64,000 nt of DNA from an uncultured Brevundimonas sp. GTDB lineage: Bacteria; Pseudomonadota; Alphaproteobacteria; Caulobacterales; Caulobacteraceae. A model generated the notes under the pieces. The model had not been told where the DNA came from. It searched no databases and saw only the letters and a list, made by a program, of their open reading frames with translations. The translations under genes were made by a program, and so were the position numbers. The first letter of the stretch is position 1. Every line of letters starts with the position of its first letter. Shown here piece by piece: positions 33,672 through 41,189 of the stretch. The stretch covers positions 36,826-100,825 of the forward strand of contig NZ_CALMFB010000061.1 in NCBI RefSeq assembly GCF_937863155.1, given 5' to 3'.

Positions 33672-34913
33672 ATGACGGACCGGACTTTCGAAGACGGCGT
33701 GAGGCACGGCGCCCTGCCGCCCCGCGCAGCGCCCGTCTGGGCCCGCCCGCTGCTGCGGCGCGTCGCGCGGCTGTGGATCAACGGCGGGCTCAGGGTCGTC
33801 CTTCCCAACGGCGCCGTCTGGCGGATCGGAGAGGACACTAGACCTTGTCCGACGTGGCAGATTCGCCGCTGGCGCGCCCTGGGTCGCCTGATCCGCCGCG
33901 GCGACATCGGCTTCGCAGAAGGCTATATCGCCGGTGATTGGGATACACCCGACCTGACGGCCCTGCTGCTGGCCTTCGCCGACAACTACGACGCCCTGGG
34001 CGCCGTCATGTCCGGGTCGCGCCTTCTTCGCGGTCTCAACGCCCTGGGCCACGCCTTGGCCGGCAACAGTAGGCGCGGGGCCCGTCGGAACATCATGGCC
34101 CACTACGACCTGGGCAATGACTTCTATCAGGGCTGGCTGGACCCCAGCATGACCTATTCCTCGGCCTTGTTCGAACGCCCGGGCATGACGCTGGAGCAAG
34201 GTCAGCAGGCCAAATACGCCGCCTTGGCGGGGGAGGCCGGGATCAAGGCGGGCGACCATGTGCTGGAGATCGGCTGCGGCTGGGGCGGCTTCGCCCTGTA
34301 TCTTGCGGGTGACCTGGGCGCCCGGGTCACTGCCTTGACCCTGTCGCCTGCGCAGAAGGCCTTTGCCGAGGCGCGCATCGCAGAGCGCGAGCTGACGGAC
34401 CGGATTGAGGTGGGTCTGGTCGATTATCGTGATGTCGAAGGCCGGTTCGACGCCATCGTCTCCATCGAGATGTTCGAAGCCGTCGGCGAGGCCTACTGGC
34501 CAACCTATTTCCAGCGTCTTCGGGAACTGCTGAAGCCCGGCGGCAAGGCCGCATTGCAGATCATCACCATCCGCGACGACTTGTTCGACGCCTATCGCCG
34601 CCGCCCGGACTTCATCCAGCTGCACGTCTTTCCCGGCGGCATGCTGCCGTCGGAGGCAGCGCTCGACGCCGTCATCACTGGCGCAGGCCTTTGTTCCCGC
34701 ATCACACGCCGCTTCGGCGTGGACTACGCCCGCACCCTGGCGGAATGGCTGGCGGCTTTCGATGCGGGGCGCAACGCCGATGACAAGGCCGAGTTTCCGA
34801 GACTCTGGCGGTATTATCTCAGCTACTGCGAGGCCGGGTTCCGATCGCGAAGAACCGATGTCGTGATGGCTACGGTCGCTACACCGTCACCGACGAATGC
34901 GCAGGATTCATAG
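33672..34913 (+). CDS. cfa: Cyclopropane-fatty-acyl-phospholipid synthase
   Basis: A 413-residue enzyme that adds a methylene bridge from SAM to double bonds of membrane phospholipids. The N-terminal part (IGFAEGYIAGDWDTPDL) is present, then HYDLGNDFYQGWLDPSMTYSSALF, SAM motif VLEIGCGWGGFALYL, IVSIEMFEAVGE and FPGGMLPSE, and the terminal YLSYCEAGFR. Last gene of the rightward arm, 15 bp after the lipocalin gene. The C-terminus is followed by IS-derived debris. Confidence 0.93.
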   Translation: MTDRTFEDGVRHGALPPRAAPVWARPLLRRVARLWINGGLRVVLPNGAVWRIGEDTRPCPTWQIRRWRALGRLIRRGDIGFAEGYIAGDWDTPDLTALLLAFADNYDALGAVMSGSRLLRGLNALGHALAGNSRRGARRNIMAHYDLGNDFYQGWLDPSMTYSSALFERPGMTLEQGQQAKYAALAGEAGIKAGDHVLEIGCGWGGFALYLAGDLGARVTALTLSPAQKAFAEARIAERELTDRIEVGLVDYRDVEGRFDAIVSIEMFEAVGEAYWPTYFQRLRELLKPGGKAALQIITIRDDLFDAYRRRPDFIQLHVFPGGMLPSEAALDAVITGAGLCSRITRRFGVDYARTLAEWLAAFDAGRNADDKAEFPRLWRYYLSYCEAGFRSRRTDVVMATVATPSPTNAQDS

Positions 34914-35376
34914 CTCCCCGTAGAATTCCGTTGAACAGGGAGGCGGGCGCACAAATCGTCCTGCCAAGGATGATCAGGCAGGGTTTTGTATGTCGGGATT
35001 CCAGCCCTGCGTTTTGTAAATTTGCTAGAAATTATAGCCGACTACGTGGCGGCACCGGACAGTCCAACGCCAACTTGTCTCCAGCGATGCCGAATTCTCT
35101 GGACTGGCCATCTGTCGGCGGTTCGGGACCGCAGGGACCGCAACCATAAAGGTTTGATCGTCGTCCCAGGGCGCAACAGGCGCATGTCGCGAAAGCCTGA
35201 GGAAAGGTTGGCGGCTGACACCCGGGGCCATGAAGTCGCAATCCATAACGGTGCTGTTTGCACGGGTGCGCTCTGCGATGGGGGCGGAGCGGTGTCCCGG
35301 ATCAGGCAGGCGGAATGGCTGCGCGCTTCTTTTCTTGCACCCCCAGCAAATCGTGAGACGAACATGACCGTCCGGG
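34914..35376. other. Non-coding stretch with IS debris
   Basis: 463 bp after cfa with no gene I can support. Frames that cross it have no recognisable domain. It contains a 25-bp copy of the IS left end at 35060-35084 (separate entry) and lower-GC patches near 34990-35040, unlike the coding DNA on either side. It probably records past IS activity. Confidence 0.5.
35060..35084 (+). repeat. Solitary IS left-end fragment
   Basis: 25 bases starting CAGTCCAACGCCAACTTG are identical to the bases just inside the left end of the IS at 61326, and close to those at 35377 and 20906. No transposase follows, so it is a relic end. Confidence 0.75.
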
Positions 35377-36203
35377 GGTGCTGTCAGTCCAACGCTGACT
35401 TGTCTCCACTGAACGCACCTTGGGCAAGGTGGTCGAACCTCAGCCGGCGAGCGACTGCCACTCAGCCAGGGCGGCTGAGCGTCGGGCCTTGTAGTCGTCT
35501 CGGCTGATCAGATGGCGGTCCTGGTTGAAGTGGTTGTGGAAGGCGGCGTGGACGGAGCTGAACTTCTGCAGGGTCTTCATCCGGCGGAAGCGAAGCATCG
35601 CTCGCTCTCGTCGTCGGAACGGCAGATGGGAGTTTTCCACCCTGTTGTTGGCCCAACGGCCGACCTCCTGACGATCGGCGTTTCCGAGGTCGTTGAGGGC
35701 GGCTTTGTACGAGCGCAACCCGTCCGTCACGATGGCCTTCGGTCGGCCGTGTCGCTTCATGGCTTTCTTGATGAACTTCAGCGCTGCGGCCTTGTCGCGG
35801 GTCTTGGTGACGAAGGATTCCAGAACCTCGCCTTCATGATCGACGGCTCTCCATAGGTACCGCATCTCACCGTTGATCCGGACATAGACCTCGTCCAGAA
35901 GCCAGCGCCAGTGGGTGTAGGCGCGCATGTGATGCACGCGCTTGCGGCGGATCTCGGCGGCGAACATCGGGCCGAACCGGTTCCACCAGAGCCGCACCGT
36001 CTCGTGGCAGATGTCGATGCCGCGCTCGGCCAGCAGGTCTTCGACGTTCCGAAGCGACAACGGGTATCGGACGTACATCATGACCACGAGCCGGATCACC
36101 TCCGGCGAGCTGTCGAACCAGCGAAAGGGGTTGGTCGATTTGGCCATCCGAGGACGCTACGGCCGCCTCCCTTAGGCCGTAATCAGTTTGGGCTGACAAC
36201 ACC
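35377..36203 (-). mobile_element. IS6-family-like insertion sequence (type B), copy 1
   Basis: 827 bp bounded by GGTGCTGTCA on the left and TGACAACACC on the right, an inverted repeat with one change; the transposase reads leftward. The same length is found for the copy at 61326-62152. Its right end abuts directly a fragment of the type A element. The 8-bp flanks CGTCCGGG and CGTGAGAA differ, so no target duplication. Confidence 0.85.
35440..36147 (-). CDS. IS6-family transposase (type B), copy 1
   Basis: A 235-residue DDE transposase: FRWFDSSPEVIRLVVMMYVRY, LSLRNVEDLLAERGIDICHETVRLW, catalytic residues in WLLDEVYV, IVTDGL and NRVENSHLPFRRRER, ending AALAEWQSLAG. It differs from the copy at 61388 by a handful of residues (for example WRWLLDEV for WRWHLDEV). 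In frame and apparently intact. Confidence 0.93.
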   Translation of the reverse strand: MAKSTNPFRWFDSSPEVIRLVVMMYVRYPLSLRNVEDLLAERGIDICHETVRLWWNRFGPMFAAEIRRKRVHHMRAYTHWRWLLDEVYVRINGEMRYLWRAVDHEGEVLESFVTKTRDKAAALKFIKKAMKRHGRPKAIVTDGLRSYKAALNDLGNADRQEVGRWANNRVENSHLPFRRRERAMLRFRRMKTLQKFSSVHAAFHNHFNQDRHLISRDDYKARRSAALAEWQSLAG

Positions 36204-36470
36204 CGTGAGAACAATAGGGTGGAGAATTCAAACCTGCCGATCCGACGACGGGAACGCCAGCAGCAGGGCTACAAATCCCAGGCTTCAGCCCAGAGATTCC
36301 TCACCACCCACGCCGCGATCTACCACACCTTCAATGTCCAGAGACATCTCATCAGCCGACCCACGCTTCGCCGCTTCCGCGCCGAGGCGGATGCCGCTTG
36401 GGCGGCGGCTACAGCATGAGCCGAGCCGGGTAGGGGGTTCTGAGCTCGGGCTACTTAACCTGACAGCACC
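36204..36470 (+). pseudogene. 3' fragment of a type A IS and its transposase
   Basis: The frame enters without a start as RENNRVENSNLPIRRRERQQ and continues to AAWAAATA with a stop at 36417-36419, matching the last third of the transposase at 20977-21669, then the right terminal repeat TGACAGCACC at 36461-36470. The first two thirds are gone, replaced by the type B element. It lies in the same orientation as the full copy at 20906. Confidence 0.88.
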
Positions 36471-36581
36471 CCTGAGAGCCCTATCGAGCCTCCATGGAGT
36501 GAATCGGACCATGGTAGCGGGGGCGAATGCGAAAATTCTCGCCTCGATAAGGAAGACGCGTCCCCAATCGTCTAAGCTGGG

Positions 36582-37160
36582 ATGGAGGACCAACTGCAAA
36601 GGAGCCGGCACGACGCCATGGATGGCAAGCGGCGCGCCATCGTGCGTTGGGTGGGCTCCGAGATCCTGCCTCACGAAGGTAAGGTCAGGGCTTGGCTGCG
36701 GCGATCGAAGGTGACGGCGGAAGACGCCGATGACCTGGTCCAGGAGGCTTACTGCAGGATTTCGGCCCTCGATTCCGTTGACCAGATCAGCCGTCCTGAC
36801 GCCTATTTCTTCCAGATCGTTCGCAATCTGCTGACCGAACAGATCAGGCGGGCACGGGTGGTGAGGATAGAGACGGTGGCCGAGATCGACGCTCTGCCGG
36901 CATTCTCCGAGGTCGTGTCGCCCGAACGTATCGCCGGCGCGCGCCAGGAACTGGAGCAGGTTCGGCGTCTGATCGCCGGTCTGCCTGACCGATGTCGACG
37001 GATCGTCGAATTGAGAAAGATCGACGGTCTCTCCCAACGTGATATCGCGAGCCGGCTGGGTGTCAGCGAAAGCATCGTTGAAAACGACGCCGCCAAGGGG
37101 CTTCGGTTGATCCTGCAGGCGCTGCGAGACGACGCATCCCGACACGGTGGTGAACAATGA
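36582..37160 (+). CDS. FecI-like ECF sigma factor, module 1
   Basis: A 192-residue sigma factor with region 2 (VTAEDADDLVQEAYCRI, DAYFFQIVRNLLTEQIRRAR) and region 4 (LPDRCRRIVELRKIDGLSQRDIASRLGVSESIVENDAAKGLRLIL), the FecI family pattern. An alternative start at 36618 would shorten it by 12 residues. It overlaps fecR by 4 bp and heads a rightward operon ending with an S9 peptidase. It is expected to switch the operon on when the receptor signals through FecR. Confidence 0.92.
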   Translation: MEDQLQRSRHDAMDGKRRAIVRWVGSEILPHEGKVRAWLRRSKVTAEDADDLVQEAYCRISALDSVDQISRPDAYFFQIVRNLLTEQIRRARVVRIETVAEIDALPAFSEVVSPERIAGARQELEQVRRLIAGLPDRCRRIVELRKIDGLSQRDIASRLGVSESIVENDAAKGLRLILQALRDDASRHGGEQ

Positions 37161-38134
37161 CAATGACCGACCGCGAGACCGCAAGTGAGATCGAGGCGGC
37201 GGCGGCCCGGTGGGTCATTCGCCTGGATCGAGACGGCCATACGGCGCAGGACATTGCAGATCTTGAGGCATGGCTGGCCGGCGATGATCGCCGCAGGGGC
37301 GCATGGCTGGCCGCCCAGGCTGCCTGGCTCATGCTGGATCATGCGCGCGATGCGGCAGGATCGCCGCCGATATCGAACAACCGGCGGAGCCCGTCGCTGC
37401 TGCATCGCCGAGGGGTCTTGCTGGCTGGCCTCGGCGCGGCTGCGGCGGCGTCGGTCGCGGGCGGGGTGGTTCTTCTGGGGCAGAGCCAGCGCTATGGAAC
37501 CGTCGTGGGCGAGGTTCGTCGGGTGCCGCTCACGGATGGCTCCACGGCGGCGATCAACACCGACAGCGCCGTCGAGGTCACTATGACCGAGGCGCAGCGC
37601 ACGGTCAGGATCGCGCGCGGCGAGGCCTGGTTCCAGGTCGCTCGAAATCCCCAGCGCCCGTTCGTCGTGGCGGCCGGAGTGGTGCGGGTGCGGGCCGTCG
37701 GCACGGCCTTCGCCGTGCGGCTCCGCCCCGGCGGAGCCGATGTGCTGGTGACTGAAGGGGTGGTCGAGACTTGGATCGACGGAGCGGAGAACAGCCGAGT
37801 TCGACTGCAGGCGGGCAGCCGCGCGTTCGTTTCCGATGATGTTCCCGTAGAGGAAACGCAGGTGGTGTCGGCCGAGTTGGACCGGCTTCTCGCCTGGCGG
37901 GCGGGCAAGCTGGATCTGGCGGGCGAAACCCTTGCGACCGCAGCAGGTGAGTTCAACCGCTACAACGCCCGAAAGATCGAGGTCGCCCCGGCCCTGGCCG
38001 ACGCGCAGTTCTTCGGCGTTTTCCGGACCGATGATCCCGAAGGCTTTGCGCGAGCGGTCCAGGCCAGCCTGGGCGTGCCCGTTTCCATCGGCGCCCATCC
38101 GGCCGTGATCCGGATCGGCGACGGTGACGGATGA
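37157..38134 (+). CDS. FecR-like anti-sigma regulator, module 1
   Basis: A 325-residue protein: N-terminal DUF4880 region (AARWVIRLDRDG, DLEAWLAGDDRRRGAWLAAQAAW), one membrane helix (about 86-107, GVLLAGLGAAAAASVAGGVVLL), and a periplasmic FecR domain (VVGEVRRVPLTDGSTAAINTDS, RGEAWFQVARNPQRPFVV, VRVRAVGTAFAVRL) with a C-terminal receptor-sensing part (FNRYNARKIEVAP, FFGVFRTDDPEGFARAV). It relays the signal of the STN receptor to the sigma factor. Confidence 0.92.
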   Translation: MTMTDRETASEIEAAAARWVIRLDRDGHTAQDIADLEAWLAGDDRRRGAWLAAQAAWLMLDHARDAAGSPPISNNRRSPSLLHRRGVLLAGLGAAAAASVAGGVVLLGQSQRYGTVVGEVRRVPLTDGSTAAINTDSAVEVTMTEAQRTVRIARGEAWFQVARNPQRPFVVAAGVVRVRAVGTAFAVRLRPGGADVLVTEGVVETWIDGAENSRVRLQAGSRAFVSDDVPVEETQVVSAELDRLLAWRAGKLDLAGETLATAAGEFNRYNARKIEVAPALADAQFFGVFRTDDPEGFARAVQASLGVPVSIGAHPAVIRIGDGDG

Positions 38135-38224
38135 ATTTCAAGAGATCGAAAAGGAAACTTCCGCGCCGTTCGTCTGAATGATAGGCGCCGCACAGGCGTC
38201 CGCTATCGAACATCGGGGGACGTC

Positions 38225-41185
38225 ATGTCGATCAGAGCAACGAGCAACTTCAGGGCCTGCCTCATGGGGGCCGCGGCTGTAAGCGCCGTGATGATCTCTG
38301 GGCCTGTCCAGGCCCAGGCCCAGGTGAAGACCTTCAACGTGCCGGCCCAGCCGGCCGCAACCGGCGTGGCGGCGCTGGCCCGCCAGGCGGATGTGCAGAT
38401 CCTGATCTCGGCCGCCGACGCGCGGGGCCGTTCGGTCAGGGAGGTGCGGGGCGTCTATAGCGTGGCGGAAGCGCTGGAGCGCCTGCTCGCTGGGTCCGGC
38501 CTGGTCGCGCGCTCGACGGGTCCGCTGACCTGGGTGGTCCTGCCGACGACGGCGGGCGCTGATCGCAACGCCTCCGTGGATACGGCGCAACTGGACGATG
38601 TCATCGTGACGGGCACCCTACTGCGCGGCCCGGCCTACACCCCCTCGCCGGTGGTGGTGGTGCGGCGCGACGACCTGGACCGTGCCGGCCTGGCGACTGT
38701 AGGGGACGCGCTGCTGGCTCTGCCTCAGAACCATGCCGCCAGCGCCAATCCCACGGCGTCGTTGACTTCGTCTGACCCGATGCAGAGCAACTTTGGCCTG
38801 GCGACCGGCGTGAACTTGCGCGGCCTTGGCGCCGACTCCACCCTGGTTCTGGTCAATGGGCGACGCATGGCGGGGGCCGGCGGACGCGGCGACTTCGCAG
38901 ACACCTCGGGCGTCCCCACCGCGGCGGTGGACCGCGTGGACGTGCTTCTGGACGGCGCGTCGGCGCTGTACGGTTCGGACGCCGTGGGCGGGGTCGTGAA
39001 CATCATCTTGCGGCGGGACTTCGTCGGGCAGGAAAGCCGGCTGCGTCTGGGCGCGGTCGAGGGCGGCGGTGAATCGATCATCGCGGCCCATACGATCGGC
39101 CATCGCTGGGGCAGCGGTCATCTGCTGGCCTCGTACGAGCATCAGCGCCAGAAGCCGCTGTCCATGTCGGACCGGCCCTATGCGGCCACTGGGGATCTCA
39201 GGCCGTTTGGAGGGCTGGATCATCGATACCAGTTCGGGAACCCGGGTAATATCGTGCGCCTGGTCAACGGCGTCTATGTGTCGGATTTCGCGATCCGGCC
39301 CGGGCCTGATGGTCAGGCCAACTCTGTGGGGGAATTCGCTGCGGGCGCGCAGAACTACGGATACGCGCGCCAGAACAGCTACCTGGTCCCTCGGCAGGAT
39401 CGGAATTCGGCCTATGTCCATGCTCGCCAGGAGCTTGGCGCGGCGCTGGAGCTGAGCGGCGATCTGCGCCTCAGCCGGCGTGAGTTCGAGGTCGGCACGC
39501 TGCTGCCCACCGTGACCGCCACGGTCACGACGGCCAACCCCTTCTTCTTCTCGCCCACGGGCGCGACGTCCCACACCATCGCCTATGCCTTCGGGAACGA
39601 TCTGGGCGCGGGGTCGCGTGAAGGCCAGGTCGAGAGCCTGGGCGCCAGCCTGGGCGCACGGCTGAAGTTGGCGCGTGGATGGGAGGCGGAAGCCTTCGTC
39701 ACCTATGGCGCCGAGACGACCAAGGAAGCGCAGCGGGGCATGCTTCAGTCGACCTATCTGCAGGAGGCTCTGGGCAATACGCCCGACAATCCCGCGACAT
39801 CGTATTCGGCGGCGCGCGATGGCTATCTGAACCTGTTCGGCGCGGGCGCCCAGAACACCCCGGCGGTTCTGGCCTTCATTTCCAGCGGCTATGCGAACTA
39901 CGCCTATGAGAACCAGGTCGCCTCGGCGAACCTGATCGTCCAGGGGCCGGTTCTGACCCTGCCGGGCGGGCCGCTGCGCATCGCCGTGGGCGCTCAGTTC
40001 CGAACGGAATCCATGGACCAACGCAGCGAGGTCTTCACCTCCGGCCTGTCGCCGACATTCACCGTCACCCCCACGCGCGAGCGCGAGCTTGTGGCGGGCT
40101 TTCTGGAGATGCGCGTTCCCATCTTTGGGGCCGAGAACGCCCGCCCCGGTCTGCAACGGCTGGAACTGTCGCTGGCGGGCCGGATCGAGAGCTATGACGA
40201 CATCGGTTCGACGACGAACCCCAAGATCGGCCTGCTCTGGGTTCCCGTCGATGACCTGAAGCTGCGCGCCAACTGGGGCACGTCGTTCCGCGCTCCGGCC
40301 ATGAGCGAACTGGCGGAGCGATACTTCATCGCCGCGACCTATGCGTCGGATGTCTCGGGGCGCGTGGCCGTCGTCTATCAGGGAGGCGGAAACCCTGACC
40401 TGAAGCCCGAAACGGCGGACACCCTGACTGCCGGCTTCGACTATGCGCCGAGTGGTCGTCCGTGGCGGTTTGGGGCCAGCGTCTTTGACGTTCGCTTCAA
40501 GGATCAGATCGGCCGCCCGGCGATCGACAACATCCTGCAGGTGCTGCTGGATCCGACGCTTGCGCCATTCGTTCGCCGCGTGAGGCCCGGCAACGCTGCC
40601 GACCTGGCCGAGGTCGAGGCCCTGATAAACCACCCTGCCTATCTGCTGCCCGGCGCCCTGCCGGCCGCCGCCTTCGGCGCGATCGCCGACGGCCGTTGGG
40701 TCAACACGGCGTCGGTCGAGGTGCGCGGCGTCGATGTCAACGGCTTCTATGACCTGACGGTCGGCGGCGGCGATCTGACCCTGGGGATTGCGGGCTCCTA
40801 CATGGCCGATTTCAAGAGGCAGACCACGCCGGCGGCGCCTCAGGTCGATCTGGTGGGGACCTATGGATCGCCGGTGGATTTTCGCGGCACGGCGTCGGCG
40901 GCCTGGCGGCGTGATGACTTTGATGTCCGCTTCGCCGTCAACCAGGTCTCAGGCTATCGGGATTTCTCGGGAAACCGCATTTCGGCATGGACCACGGCCG
41001 ACGTCCAGATGGGATGGCGTCCTTCCGCTTCCTGGGGCGAAGGGGTGGCGGTGATCGCCTCGATCAGAAATCTGTTTGATCGTGACCCGCCCTTCTATGA
41101 CGCCATCACCGGCATCGGATTTGATGCGGGCCAGGCCGATCCTCTGGGCCGCCAGTTCTCCTTGCAACTGACCAAGCGCTGGTGA
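38225..41185 (+). CDS. STN-domain TonB-dependent receptor, module 1
   Basis: A 986-residue outer membrane receptor. Signal peptide (to about VQAQA, residue 33), then a secretin/TonB short N-terminal domain (about 35-95: FNVPAQPAATGVAALARQADVQILISA, GVYSVAEALERLLAGSGLVAR), plug (VNLRGLGADSTLVLVNGRRM, VDVLLDGASALYGSDAVGGVVNIIL) and barrel ending SLQLTKRW. The STN domain shows it signals through FecR. It is followed 4 bp later by a secreted peptidase gene, so the ligand is probably a peptide. Confidence 0.93.
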   Translation: MSIRATSNFRACLMGAAAVSAVMISGPVQAQAQVKTFNVPAQPAATGVAALARQADVQILISAADARGRSVREVRGVYSVAEALERLLAGSGLVARSTGPLTWVVLPTTAGADRNASVDTAQLDDVIVTGTLLRGPAYTPSPVVVVRRDDLDRAGLATVGDALLALPQNHAASANPTASLTSSDPMQSNFGLATGVNLRGLGADSTLVLVNGRRMAGAGGRGDFADTSGVPTAAVDRVDVLLDGASALYGSDAVGGVVNIILRRDFVGQESRLRLGAVEGGGESIIAAHTIGHRWGSGHLLASYEHQRQKPLSMSDRPYAATGDLRPFGGLDHRYQFGNPGNIVRLVNGVYVSDFAIRPGPDGQANSVGEFAAGAQNYGYARQNSYLVPRQDRNSAYVHARQELGAALELSGDLRLSRREFEVGTLLPTVTATVTTANPFFFSPTGATSHTIAYAFGNDLGAGSREGQVESLGASLGARLKLARGWEAEAFVTYGAETTKEAQRGMLQSTYLQEALGNTPDNPATSYSAARDGYLNLFGAGAQNTPAVLAFISSGYANYAYENQVASANLIVQGPVLTLPGGPLRIAVGAQFRTESMDQRSEVFTSGLSPTFTVTPTRERELVAGFLEMRVPIFGAENARPGLQRLELSLAGRIESYDDIGSTTNPKIGLLWVPVDDLKLRANWGTSFRAPAMSELAERYFIAATYASDVSGRVAVVYQGGGNPDLKPETADTLTAGFDYAPSGRPWRFGASVFDVRFKDQIGRPAIDNILQVLLDPTLAPFVRRVRPGNAADLAEVEALINHPAYLLPGALPAAAFGAIADGRWVNTASVEVRGVDVNGFYDLTVGGGDLTLGIAGSYMADFKRQTTPAAPQVDLVGTYGSPVDFRGTASAAWRRDDFDVRFAVNQVSGYRDFSGNRISAWTTADVQMGWRPSASWGEGVAVIASIRNLFDRDPPFYDAITGIGFDAGQADPLGRQFSLQLTKRW

Positions 41186-41189
41186 CGGG

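Noticed and set aside
34986-35507. Rightward frame in the debris before the type B IS
   Set aside because: Crosses the IS end and has no recognisable domain; irregular composition.
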